NCBI RefSeq assembly: GCF_004798865.1
Contig: NW_025335268.1
Span: 51,793,004-51,857,003 of the forward strand
Direction: 5' to 3'
Length of the DNA stretch: 64,000 bases
Origin: Varanus komodoensis
Lineage: Eukaryota; Chordata; Lepidosauria; Squamata; Varanidae
Shown: positions 10,700 through 22,146 of the stretch, in pieces
Position numbering within the stretch: position 1 is the first letter of the stretch
Layout of the letters: each line of letters opens with the position of its first letter
Position numbers and translations under genes: made by a program
The notes under the pieces: generated by a model
Database searches by the model: none
Seen by the model: only the letters and a program-made list of their open reading frames with translations
Told to the model about the DNA's origin: nothing

Positions 10700-13600
10700 G
10701 ATCCTTTTATTGAGCAGCCTCTAGGGCTCCCAGCTACACGGCCTGACTGCACAAGTTCCAGTCCTTGCAGGTCTGATCCTGCCACTTGCAGGGTGAGCCA
10801 TGCTGTCACCAGAAGGAGGAGCTGTGTCAGCGCTTCAGATCCTGGCAGCTAGGGCTGCTGGGAGTTACAGCCAAAACATGGGAGGGCTGCAGGGTCCACC
10901 CCATGTCACCTGCAGTGAGTTGGAGGGGTAGCATCTGTGGCAGGGACTCTTTTCACTCTGACTTCCCAGAGCTCTACCCTGGGTGGAGAACTTGCATGCG
11001 TAGAGAGGCACACCATGGCCCCAGCCAGAATAGCAGACATGGACCCGATGTCAGCAGATGGCTGGGTGTACAGAAAGCATCTGTGTGAACATATTGAACT
11101 GAAACAAAACTGACTTAACTCTTAGCTCTTCCTCCCCTCCCCATGTTTCTCTGCATTTTAGGCTTCAGCCCTTAAATTTCTTATGCCAGAAAGCAGGTTA
11201 AGGGTTGCAGATTTAGATTTCATTTGGCACTGGAAGCAAAACAGCAGCAGAATTTGGCCCGCGAGTCTGTTTCCATGGGGCTTCCAGGATAACAAATCAG
11301 CTCCAAAAACTTTGTGCTGGTGTCCAAACCCGAGTGCTTATCTGAACCAAATTGCAAGGCGGATCACCCATAACTTTCAAAATACTAGGTTTCTATTCCC
11401 CTGTTATGTGTGCTTTATAAAGTGCGGAAAATGTAGTGTAAACCAACAATTTGCTCCTCGGTTCCCAACCACACCACCAGACACCATTTCTCATTAACTT
11501 TTCCTCTTAGGATGGGAAAGAAACAGAAGAAAGTGGGCCAAAATCCTCACCAGAGCAAGCAGTTCACATATATAGCCATAAGAACGGAAACAGTCTTTTC
11601 AGTGCTTTCCAGCTCTGTTACCTTAAGCAAAAGTTTGAGCCAAGGCTTCAGATTTGCTCTGGAAACATTTCTTTTGCCAGGCGTCACCGCACATCATTGT
11701 TGCAGCTGCAGACTGTTCTGTGAGAACAGATAATTTCAAGTTCACACTTGAAGCAACTGAAGGGGTTGTTAGGGTACCCTATGAAGAAGCATGCGCTCTC
11801 TCCAGCAGGACTCATTCTGTTCTTTTCAAAGGGCTCTTTCCAGGGTTACCTTGGCAGCATCAAGACTGCACAGCAGATTCCTTTTATCAGAACTGAGGAC
11901 TTCCAGTGTTACTGGAATGGCCCGCAAAGGACATATGCTCCAGTGGCTGCCACACCACTCATAAGGACCTTTAGAGCCACTTCACATTTGAAGTAGCGGA
12001 CTGGGCACACCTCGGTCCCCTTGACATTGGCTGCAGGAAACCTCGAAAGCGTGCCAGGGAGACGTGCATCCTAAAAATGCAGAGAGCTGTGGCCAGTCAT
12101 GGTTTTCTGCCATATGTCCCTGATGGGTGATGGGCTGCCCAGCCCCACTTCAAGTGTTAGCTATCTAATGCAGCAAACCCTTGTGGATCCATGTTTCCAT
12201 GGAAGATGGGAGGTAGCGTCCACCTCCCAGACATTCTTCTTCTTACAAGATTCACCCCTGGGCATATTCTTTCAATTTTCTGTGGAGAACATTCTTGGTT
12301 CCAAACTCTTGGAGGATGAAATTGATTCCTTTCAGCTGCACTGGACAAGTCTGGAGCAGAGCAGTGGAATCTATTAATCCTTGCAAGGTCAGTTCATGTT
12401 AATCTAGGCATTTCTGGCTCCTCGAGGCAGATGAGAAGATGTGCTTATAGTGTGCCTGCTTTTGCTGAGGAAATAAACTATTTTGGCTACAGTTCGGGAC
12501 AGTCATACTCACAACTCTGTCCCAAGGGGAGCTACACCAGGAGTTTTTACTGAGCATAATGTCTGATTCACTAGCATATTTCATGACACTCATCCCAAGC
12601 TGACCTCCTCATGCTTTTTCTGCCATTAGATCCTGGATTCCTTCAGACCAGTTACATCACCATGTTTTTATATGTTGTGCTTTTCCTGAAGTAAATATCC
12701 CACTGAGTGCTAAATTTCTGGTGCTGTTCTAGGGTGTGGGAAGGAATGGGCTGTGACTGAGAGGAAGTGGTACTGTAAGAAGAGGTCCCTATTACAGGTG
12801 CAGCTGTGAATAGCAGAACCTCTTGCACTGGTTCACGTGCTGGGTGAGGAAGGCTCTTCCAGGCTGAGCTCAGCATGCAACACCCCAGGAAACAGATAAG
12901 CCTGACTAATCTTCAGTTGCTCTCTCCCTCCCTTTCTCTCTCCCTCTGACTTATTCAGAAATTATGTTCCCCCTCCCCTCCCTTTGGAAAAATTTTTTTG
13001 GGGATGTCTTTCCAAGCATTCCCAGTTGTCTCCTTTCTCCTCTTGCCTCAAGGAACAACTACGTATTGATAAATAAATGAAACACATCATCTTTGATGGT
13101 GGTTATTCTTGGAAAGTCGGAGAGAAGAGCCACTTGCTTTCTGGGATTGCTTCTGTGGAGAGGGGAATGGGAGTACTTCTCCTGCTGGCTTCACCCCAGG
13201 AGAGGTGGGAGAATGGCAGCAAGCATCACAAAAGCCTGGCCCTCCTTTTTCTCCATCCCCTTCTTCTTCCCTGTGATTTTTGTGAGGGGGTAGGAGGTAC
13301 TCTTTTTGTTTGTTTAGAGCTCTTTCCCTCTTTTGCACCTGTGCATACCTCAGTGGATCAAAAGCAAGCAAGCAAGCGAACAAAAATTTTTTTTTGTTTA
13401 AGGTTCATTTCCCTTCACACACCACTGTTCTGGCTCTTCCAACTTCTGCAAGTGGATCTGGGTGCAATAAAAGATCATGTAGAAACTGGGCTATATTTAT
13501 GAGTAGAAAATGTGTTTCACGTCAATACTGCAACAATGGTCTCGTATAAGTGGAAGGGGGTCTAGCATAGCTCCCCCACCTCCATCAACAATACTGGCTA

Positions 13601-14920
13601 AAGAAGATGCAGAACAGTAGATACTTTTGGGGAGCCATTTTGGATTCAGCAGAGAAGGTAAGGTAGGATAAGGTTTGCATTGTGGTTCAAAGAGCCACTG
13701 TTTGGCATATTCAAATTATATGTAGAGCAATAATCCTAGGTGCATACTGAATAGAATATGTTGGTTTTTTAATTAAAGCAATGGCATCTGCATAGGTTAA
13801 AATGTTGCTTCTTTGAAACAGCAAATTACATTAAAACCAGAGACATAAGGAATAAGGGGGATAATTTCACCATCTGCCATCTCTAAATGACACCCCAATA
13901 CTATCAGCTAATTTAATATGGCAAAACTCTAGATGTTCTCAAGGCATTCATTTTCAAATTCATAACTTTAACTTCTGGATCCAAGCAGACATCAAATCTT
14001 TAATTAAAAAAAAACTGATTTCTTAGAAGAAATAAAGTACAGAAGGGAAGGAAAATGTAAAAGAAAAATAAGAATGCCAAGGGATCTTACACAAATATAA
14101 CACACACATTCATAACCCGCAGATTCCCCAAAACTTCAAATTTTTCTGTCTTTCTGTCAATTAGTACTTTGTTGAAGCTTACAGAAAAAATAATTATAGT
14201 TCTCTAAACCAACAAAATTTCTAATCACTTTAAATCAAGTATAAATCATTAGCAGAAATTTTAATGAGTTTCCTTTTGTTCTATATTAATTGAACTACAT
14301 ATAATAAAATTTCCATTTATCATTAAATTCTTCAATCAGTTTTTTTGTGTACATAATTAGTTAGTTTTGCTATCACAGCATACTCAGCCTACTTATTTTT
14401 CTTGTTTTCAGCTGTTGGACATTCTGCTGTTTTCCATTTAGAAGCGATTGTAATTCTTGCTGCTGTTGTTATCTATTTAAATAACTCTGGCATGTTCTTT
14501 GAGAAAGTCTCTGACATTATGTTCAGAAGCATATTCTTAGGACTCATAGGAATTCTTTTAAAGGTAGTACACACTAAATCTTGATCTTTGATTTTTGTTC
14601 TCTAAGTAGAAAAGAATCTGGGTTCATTTTGTCAATGTTCTGATTCATCTTTGTCATCTAAAATGCAAAAATAATGTTTACTTTTCAAGTAATTGCTTCC
14701 ATTTTGCAGATACATGAGGCAGACAGTTTTCATCTAAGTATGATTGCCTGCCTACCATGGATCTCAATGAGACTGAGGACTAATGGGTTTGAACCTAACC
14801 TGCAGCCTATACACCGTCATCATGTGACACTGGTGGGAAAGGGTTTCTCCCATATGGAAAGGTCGCATATGGACTTGTTTCGCTTAGAACAAAGACAAGT
14901 GTGAGGAAATATAATTGAGG
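10700..14920. other. Unique non-coding DNA with candidate regulatory inverted repeats
   Basis: No gene could be supported. Around 11500-11770 the sequence is repeat-free and holds two short perfect inverted repeats (listed separately). A stretch at 12.9 kb is C/T-rich. From 13.7 to 14.7 kb the DNA is very AT-rich with only chance frames. Confidence 0.45.
11713..11752. promoter_or_regulatory. Two adjacent short inverted repeats (candidate factor sites)
   Basis: CTGTTCT-GTG-AGAACAG at 11713-11729 is a perfect 7-bp inverted repeat. It carries steroid-receptor half-sites, but in everted order relative to the classical response element. Six bases later, TTCAAG-N6-CTTGAA at 11735-11752 is a second inverted repeat containing NK2-homeodomain-like CACTTGAA. 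Function is inferred from motif form only. Confidence 0.25.
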
Positions 14921-14924
14921 TGCA

Positions 14925-15365
14925 GAATATTGTGCATGGTGTGAAAAAGTGGACAAGAAGGCATTTTTCTGCCTCTCTTATAATGCTAGAAGCCAGGTTC
15001 ATCCCATGAGATGGGAGATTCAGAATGGACAAAAAGAAGCACTTTTTCCACACATTACATAGTTAAACTCTTATATTCATTTCTACAAAGTGTAGTGATG
15101 GCCACAAAGCTGGAGGACTTGAAAGAAGGAGGAGACAAATCCTTGTAGGATAAGGCTGTCAATACCTACTAGCTCTAATGACTAGAGACAACCTCTGGTT
15201 TTGCAGACAGTGTGCTTATGTACTGGAATTTCTGGGGGCTCATGTACAGGAGCTTACATACAGGAATTTCTCAGGCACATGAGGCTGTGGCTCTCGTATT
15301 CTTCAGCTTGTGGGTTTCTCACAGGCTGTTGCGGGGGCACTGTGTGACCAGAATGCAGGGAGAGA
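14925..15365 (+). mobile_element. CR1-clade LINE, 3' end with UTR
   Basis: In order it shows TGTGCATGGTGTGAAAAAGT, TTTTTCTGCCTCTCTTATAA, GACAAAAAGAAGCACTTTTT, ACATAGTTAAACTCTTATA, AGTGATGGCCACAAAGCTGG and GATAAGGCTGTCAATA. This is the C-terminal coding end and 3' UTR of a widespread amniote CR1-type LINE. It is 5'-truncated and old, with no long open frame. Related 3' UTR pieces lie at 32345-32420 (plus) and 32745-34395 (minus, interrupted). Confidence 0.75.
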
Positions 15366-15369
15366 TGAA

Positions 15370-16340
15370 CCCTTAGAGTGATCTGGCATCACCCTTCTTA
15401 AAGGCCTTTCTTGGAATAAGCTGTGCCACCAGCCTTGTGTAATCTGTGAATTGGCCTACTTGCATGGACCATCTCTAAGTCTCTAGGGCATCTTCGTAGA
15501 GATGCTGCATGCATTTTGGCTGACCTGTAGGAGAAGACAGTTTTAACTACTATGCCTAGTTTCCCTTTTCTTTTCGGCAAACCACGAGGGGGCACCACTT
15601 TTCAGCAGTTTCTGTAGGTATGGACAAATAATGTTTACATTGGCCCTTTGAATGCATAATTGAAGGTTTAGCTTAAACTCCAATGGCCTGTCCATCTTCT
15701 TTCTGCTAATTTCAGTAGACCAGCTATAGTATTTAAATAAGGTATACTTTAGTTTCCTTCAAGAACTCAAGCAGTTGTTTGCTTTCATAGCTCTGTAATA
15801 GAATGTTTACATTAGTGTAATTGGCATTTGTGTAATAATAATAATAATAATCCTCATGGGCGTTGATGTTTATTTTCCTCAAATGATTCTATAAAATGGC
15901 CTCACCTTACAAAAGGAACATATTTTTCTAACTTCACTCTCCCTGGATTCTTATATTGTTTGTTCTGCTCTCATTACCACAAGAATTCTTATTAGGTCTT
16001 TGCACAGTTTATGAAGTAGACAATGCAGCTTTTATGAGAGGAGGCAGCAGTTCGTGATGGCAGCAGGAGGACCATTCTGCAATCCCCCAACTGCCAGAAC
16101 ATTTGAGGAAATGAATTTTACTCAAGAATTTGGTTCTGAAATCTATTTCCCCATCAGTCAGTGCTATTGCACAGAGTGTCAACCTACCTATTTGGAATTT
16201 GGCTTGTTCAGTGTGCGTTCTTCAATACCATCAGCAAGGAAGCCCAAGTACGAGGGAGGCTCTACCATTAGGCAGAGTGAGGTGGTTTCCTCAGGTGGTG
16301 GATCCTGAGAGTTGCAGATGGGGGGGCGGGGGAGCCTGCT
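15370..16340. other. Unique non-coding DNA
   Basis: No recognised gene or transposon; one short trinucleotide microsatellite lies inside. Confidence 0.5.
15833..15851. repeat. (TAA)n microsatellite
   Basis: Six perfect TAA units. Confidence 0.95.
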
Positions 16341-16344
16341 ACAT

Positions 16345-16495
16345 TATTTTTTAATTCTATTAATAGCCCACCTTTCTCCTACTGTGGAACTCAAGATGGC
16401 TACATGCAGTTTCCAGGTGGTCACCCCTCCAAGCTCAGGCCAGACCCAGACTTGCTTAGCTTCAGCATGATGGATGCCTTCTGTGCCTTCAGACC
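16345..16495 (-). mobile_element. 5S rRNA-derived SINE relic
   Basis: On the plus strand CACCCCTCCAAGCTCAGGCC, then GACTTGCTTAGCTTCAGCATG and CTTCAGACCATACT follow the antisense of the 5S rRNA internal promoter region in order. On the left are ATTAATAGCCCACCTTTCTC and AACTCAAGATGGCTACATGC, which look like a squamate SINE 3' tail. The element therefore lies on the minus strand. It is old and not a functional 5S gene, because most of the 5S body is absent. Confidence 0.6.
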
Positions 16496-16499
16496 ATAC

Positions 16500-17235
16500 T
16501 ATTATTTACTGTTTCTATATCGTTCAGTAGCCAAAGTTCTCTAGGTTGTGTACAACAATTGATAACAATACAATATAAAGCATAAATAGCACATAGTAAG
16601 ATCATCATAAAATTTGCTAAGATTTATAATCATTTTTTGCAATAATAATTAAAACAGCAAAGACAGATTCATGCAGCTGGGCCTCCTAAACAGCTGCCAA
16701 AACTACTTATACTGTTTAAAACTGTTAAATGCCACATCACAGAGGGTAGTTTTAGTCCTGAACCAAAAGCATAGTCAAGTTGTTTCCACGTGAGCCTCAG
16801 TGGGGAGACCATTCCATAAATTGGAGGCTACAACAGAGGAAAGCCTTCCTCCTTGTTCCCACCAACTGAAACTTCCTTGGAAGTAGCAGAAGGTCCCAGT
16901 TGTTGAGTTCATGTCCCAGTAGGTGGCAGTTGAGAGAAGCATTCAGGCAAGTATTGTGGCCCCAAGTCATGCAGAGTTTTCTAGGTTAAAACCAGCACCT
17001 TGGAAGTATATAGGCCACCAGTGCAAGCTGGGCAGATGTGGTGCTACATGTTTGGATCATCAGAGTTTCCATTTAGCAGTCTGGCTGCTGCATTTTGCCC
17101 AAGATACTAGACCGGAACATTCATCAAAGGTACTTTTAGAGTACATTACAGTAATAGAATATAGATTATGGAAACCAGGCTATCCCTGCCCAGAGAGGGA
17201 CATAGCTGTGCTACCAGCTGAAACTGGGAGAAGGC
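16500..17235 (-). repeat. Unclassified dispersed repeat, copy 1
   Basis: It shares ordered blocks with 62005-62790: CCAAGTCATGCAGAGTTTTC and TAGGTTAAAACCAGCACCTT, a CAGTCTGGCTGCTGCATTTT block, and CATTACAGTAATAGAAT. I recognise it as a common squamate interspersed repeat but cannot name its class. The AT-rich left end suggests the 3' end lies on the left, so minus-strand orientation is assumed. No intact frame is seen. Confidence 0.55.
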
Positions 17236-17280
17236 ACCTCCTGAGCCTTGAGTGACAAAAATGTCAAAAATGACTCTTTT

Positions 17281-17318
17281 GTCTATCTGTCTGTCTGTCC
17301 TCCTGTCCGTCCTTCCTT
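17281..17318. repeat. (CTGT)n-type simple repeat
   Basis: Imperfect CTGT and CCTT tetramers. Confidence 0.85.
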
Positions 17319-18062
17319 TTGTGGCAAATTCAGAAACAGAAGCAAGGCAGATAAATGTGTACTTTAAATGAGAGCACTAAAGGAGTACCAATCCTCCAAG
17401 TACACGAACTTGCATGGTTTTAAACATCATTTCCTGAATGAACCTATAGCAAAGGGGGTGGCGGGGAGGGCATGGAATGCAACTGGGTCATGAGCAGAAC
17501 AATGCTACCACCATGGTAGAAGTGAGCAAGAGCTACAGCTTCATCCCATTGATTCCAATGTGAGGGGAATGAAGTATAATAACCCCAGGGCTGGCATGGT
17601 TCTTCCCTTGTCCTAGGGACATGACTGTATACACCCCAGGCCCACAGGTTCTCCCAGCATGCCCATAGAATACTCCCTCAACATCTTTTTTCTGGGTTCT
17701 CCAATTCTGAGGAAACAGCAATAGAAAATGCAGGGTGAGATCTCCCCTTTGAGGACAGATCTCTCTCTCTGACCGCAGAAGTGAAAAGCAATCGATCAAA
17801 GCACTCCCACCTCACTGCTGAGACACGGGATTGTAGCCCAAGCTACCAAAGGGGTTCCATATAAGTTATTAGGAAGAACATGGGCATGCTGCAATTAACA
17901 AGCAACCCCATACACCCTTTCGGCAACAAGCCTAGTGTAACATCTGTATGGGGACTGCCCATGCAGAGCATATTCTACTGATTCAGCCTGGCCCAGGAAG
18001 AGAACAGTTTCCCTAGAGTTTCCCTAGGAAGTAGTTTGATGGCCAAATCTCCATACTTACAG

Positions 18063-18172
18063 CAGGGATTGGCAGCACATAGATCTCTAGATGTTTTGGA
18101 CTTCAGCCCCCAGCATTCTTGACCATTGGCCATGCTGGAGGGAGTCTCTGGAAAATCTACTTTGGTACAGCC
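18063..18172. mobile_element. Palindromic MITE
   Basis: GATGTTTTGGACTTCAGCCC, CCAGCATTCTTGACCATTGG and CCATGCTGGAGGGAGTCTCT form the left arm, centre and part of the right arm of the short palindromic DNA element common in squamates. It carries no protein. Confidence 0.6.
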
Positions 18173-19552
18173 CAATTTACAGGATTCAAGTGTTTTAAAA
18201 AAGACTCTGTAAAATTCAGAGTATGATCTGGATTGCTCCTCTGAAAGAAAAGAAATTCACTTGTCCAGGCTGAACTCATGGCGCTCGTTTCATTTTTAGC
18301 CGATTCTTTGTACAGAAACATTTGCACCGATTATTTAAAGAGAGTAAATCTTACAGTCCCTAAACTAAATGATTTGACAAATTTAATGGGGTAGTTGTTT
18401 ACAAAAATGCTAGCTGAAACTTCAAAGTCATTCCAAGAGTAGTTCCAAATTCTTTTACTAAAATATAGTTAATTACTAGTCAGGTCTACATCGTCTAGTA
18501 GTAGTTGGTAGGTGTAGTTAAACAGCCACTGCTATGCAAAGGTCCTGCCTCAGGCCAAGACCTGGCTTGCAAATAGTAGCCCGTGGAGCCCTGTGCATCC
18601 ACCGTGGTTGGTGTCTGCAGTAAACTGAAATGGATGGAAGCTGATCTAAAATAAACAATGTGAGGCTGAGCCCCTGACACCTGAAACTCTGTGTTTAAAG
18701 GGGCTGCTCCTGAGCTGACCTAAATGTGTGCAATTTCTGTCGGTTAAATTGGTGGAAATTTTAACAGGATTGCAGCCTCAGTCACTTTAATATGCATGAT
18801 GGTATGCTGGACTGCGGCCTTAAAAGTAATGGAGAATGACACACCAATTATGTAAATGTTGGCTCATTTTTCAGTTTTAATAGAGTACAATGTTTTAGAG
18901 TGTATCATTAAACCACAATATAACAAGAATCAGTTGTTTGGCTAAAAGAATGAACATTGATGTATTAAAAATAAATAAATGCAGAAAGGCATGGAGGTAC
19001 TTTTAAATAGTAATGCTTTGTTTCCTGCACCTGATACGTTCATGTAAACTCATTTTGTTTAACATAAGGGATGTCCAAATGCTGAAGGGATGGGCTGATA
19101 TTTTATAATAAATAGTGCTTGTGGATTGGTGTATAGGACTAAGTTGTAAGGATATCTTCTAGACAGAGATTCTGGACAAACAGAATCATGCAGCCACTTT
19201 GTGAGCATCAGGAAAAAATGCTAGGAAGACTTCAATTAACTATATATCCTTGTTGCGTCAGAACTGGGAAGTTCTGATTAATGGTTTCCAAACAAGCTAG
19301 GACATGAAACTAATTTAGGCTTCAGATCTAAACTTTCAGATGCTGTTAACCACAGTTTCCCAGAATAGCCATAACATGAAACTATAGTTAACTAAAGATT
19401 TCTTGGCCAATCCTGAATGAAGGCAAAATATAATCCTCAGAATGCAACTAGTGTTTTGCCACGGTAATGGGATTCATTTCCCATAGTAGGCCTTTCCAAT
19501 TGTTATTCACTTGTTGAGCATTTTCTAGGCTTTAATAAATACCTTAATAAAA

Positions 19553-19640
19553 TCCATGTTATTTATTTATTAAATTTCTAGCCTGCCCCATTAGCCATAA
19601 GGCTCTCTTGGCAGGTTACAGCAAGTTATCTGTTTAAACT
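19553..19640 (-). mobile_element. 3' tail of a squamate SINE/L2-type element
   Basis: TTATTTATTTATTAAATTTC, TAGCCTGCCCCATTAG and AAGGCTCTCTTGGCAGGTTA form the antisense of the 'GGCGGCTTAnAA ... GGGCGGGnTATAAAT' retroposon tail ending in (AAAT)n. Only the tail is present. Confidence 0.55.
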
Positions 19641-19644
19641 GAAC

Positions 19645-20285
19645 CCCAATATACTGAGAACGAAGGGTCAGAATGAACATAAATCTGCTGTGAGCAGGGA
19701 TGTGCTGAGCCTCCCGAGAACCCCGTTTACACCTGCCCATCGGACTTGTTCCAGTGCTCATCCCTTTCTAAGAAAGAGAGACAAGCCTGGAAGACGTCCA
19801 CAAGCATTGGCAGACTCCAGAACCTTCCCCAGCTGCCACACCTGGCGGCTAATTTCCCCCCACCCTTGCTTGCTGCTGCTAGAGGTGGCAACATGCATGA
19901 ACAGGGGATACAGTGAGCAGGTGCACTCACTGCCATTCCCACAGCCAACCATGGCGCTGCTTGTGCAAAGTGTGTGGCTCAATTCTTGACAAGCACTCCA
20001 GGAACCCAGGGTGAGCTCCCCAGAACTCAGATTCTGGGCCGCTGCAAAGCAGACTGGCATCTGGGAAGTGAAAAACCAGGGAATCCAGTGGATTTTCAAT
20101 CCTCGCAGACCCCTAGGTGTGAGCACATGTCGTGCTTTAATGGACCAAGAAAGAAGAAGAAATAAAGCCATTGGAATGTGCCCCTTTGACCTTCTATGCC
20201 ATCACAGGTATCTTTATCCTATTAGCTGAGCTGCTGGAAGAAAATGCATTCCCACCAGCAATCACACATGCTTTACGATATTTTA
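19645..20285. other. Somewhat GC-richer non-coding DNA
   Basis: It contains overlapping open frames of up to 137 codons on both strands without recognisable domains, which I treat as chance frames. Confidence 0.4.
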
Positions 20286-20287
20286 AT

Positions 20288-20474
20288 TCCAGATCTGGCT
20301 GTTGGTTGAGTTAGTCTGGTATTGTTTCCTTGATGCATAGCAGCTCTCCCAGCCCGCAGGCAGTGGCCCTTGCCAGCCCTGCCACTGAAGTTCTTTTTAA
20401 CCTGGAGATGGCAGGGATGGAGCCCAGAACCTTATGTATGTAAGCATGCACTTGGGCTAATGGCCTCGCTTTTA
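20288..20474 (-). mobile_element. tRNA-derived SINE, diverged
   Basis: On the minus strand it reads GTGCATGCTTACATACATAAG then GTTCTGGGCTCCATCCCTGC, a B-box-like region, CATCTCCAGGTTAAAAAG, then GAGAGCTGCTATG. This is the head-to-body order of the same SINE family as the copy at 4106-4283. Confidence 0.6.
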
Positions 20475-20479
20475 GCGCC

Positions 20480-21650
20480 AGGAAGATTTATCTAATATAT
20501 GCCAGTTTGCAGAGGAATATTCTGTAACATTGAAGCTGCCCCCCATTAGTCAATTCATCATTTCATACAGTTTCATGGACTTCTATTCCACCATGCATAT
20601 CCTTGCAAAGTGGGTTGATTCGGCTTCCCAGATGTTGCTCTATAATGTTGGGGTTTTCTCCTGATGTGTACTACATAGTGGTCTTCAAAACCACAGTCTG
20701 ATTTTCCCCTTTGGGCAGTTCTGGAATCCTCATGTCTGGACCCTTTTCCCAAATGCGTTGCACTTGGTTCTCAGTATGTGAAAATAAATAGGATACTTCA
20801 TGCAGCTGTTGCAGCAGTAAGAGACATGTGGCTCACAAAAGCACATGAATTACAATGTGGTCCATCTTCCCATGCTAAATTAGCTTTATGGGGAAACCAA
20901 AATCGAAGAAAACCCTAAGAAAACATTCCTATGGAAGACCTGGATGCCTAAGCAGATTTTTCCTTTGGGTCATCTAGGAAGAGTGTAAGGAAGATAACTT
21001 CCTGTCACTTTCCACTCTTGAGGCTAAATATGACTCACTCACAATAGCTGAATGACAGTATGTGCTATTGTAATGTTGGACGTTCCATTAAAATGCTAGA
21101 ATTTAGCCGTTCTTGCAGCTTCAGAATCTCCTCTGATTTTAGAAGTACTTGATCATCTATGATATGATTAAATAAATACTTATTGTCCGTGAGTAAATAT
21201 ATTACACAGGGTCCTGTGCAAGATTTAGGCCATGTATTTTGCCTAGTTAAAAGAATGCAGCATTAGTATTCAATTCAGAAGTAGCATCTTACTACATCTT
21301 ATTCAGCAAATCTTCTGTTCTGTGTATACAGGATTGCACAGTATCTCTTTAACGAAGGATTGGTCAGGTTGACTTACTGTTGGAAATGTGAAGCGGGTAG
21401 TGCTTGCTTCAACTGCAAGTTTTGGCAATGCCCTGTAGCTGCATCTTTTTGGGAGGAGGTTATAATATTGGAAAACAAATGTAAATATATTTTTCATGTC
21501 CTTATGACAGCTAAATGATGGATCTTACAACACAGAATCCAATCGGACAGGCGGCATTTAGATGTCACCTATGCATGGATAAATATAGAGATATTTGGCC
21601 TACCTTTGTTTAAAGTTATGCATAACTATTTTGACTGACCATAGTATATT
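20480..21650. other. Unique AT-rich non-coding DNA
   Basis: No gene or recognised repeat is seen. Confidence 0.5.
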
Positions 21651-21652
21651 AG

Positions 21653-22146
21653 TTGTTGTTGCTTGTTGTTGCTAGTCATGAAGTCATGTCAGACCCATTG
21701 CAACCCCATGGACAACATTCCTCCAGGCCTTCCTGTCCTCCACCATCCCTGGAGTTCACTTAAGCTCACACCAACTGCTTATAGTCTAGCCACCTCATCC
21801 TCTGCCATCCCCTTCTTCTTTTCCCATCAATCGTTCCCAGCATTAGGGTCTTCTTCAGTGAGTCCTTCCTTCTCATTAGGTGGCCATTTGAGTTTCATCT
21901 TCAGGATCTGGCCTTCTAAAGAGCAGTCAGGGTTGATCTCCTCCAGGACTGACTGGTTTGATTGCCTTGCAGTCCAAGGGACTCACAGGAGTCTCCGCCA
22001 GCACCACAGTTCAAAGGCCTCAGTCCTTCGGTGCTCAGCCTTCCTTATGGTCCACCTTTCACAGCCAAACATTGCAACTGGGAAAACCATAGCCTTGACT
22101 ATTCACACTTATGTCGGCAGGGTGATGTCTCTGCTTTTTAGTATGC
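21653..22146 (-). mobile_element. RTE-BovB LINE, 3' end, 5'-truncated
   Basis: About 490 bp align closely with the 3' part of the copy at 32936-34329, for example the shared GACCCCATGGACAACATTCC-type block and the TTCAAAGGCCTCAnTCCTTCGG block. The 3' end on the left is a GTT-rich tail, which is (AAC)n in sense. The piece encodes the end of the reverse-transcriptase protein and the C-terminal SLEK...MLG region. It carries the same frame disruption as the other copy (near 21885 here). The 5' end stops abruptly at GTATGC, as target-primed reverse transcription leaves it. Confidence 0.9.

Larger units (their letters stand above)
17240..19550. other. Non-coding DNA with one MITE
   Basis: It includes a (CTGT)n tract near 17.3 kb and a palindromic MITE near 18.1 kb, both listed separately. 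The rest is unique AT-rich sequence without recognised elements. Confidence 0.5.

Noticed and set aside
10018-10852. Several overlapping frames in both strands near 10.0-10.9 kb
   Set aside because: They follow from the low-complexity minisatellite composition.
16390-16495. A 5S rRNA gene
   Set aside because: Only the internal-promoter region is recognisable, and it is diverged and fused to a retroposon tail.
19758-20171. 137-codon minus-strand frame as a gene
   Set aside because: It overlaps several frames on the other strand, has GC-richer composition and shows no recognisable domain.
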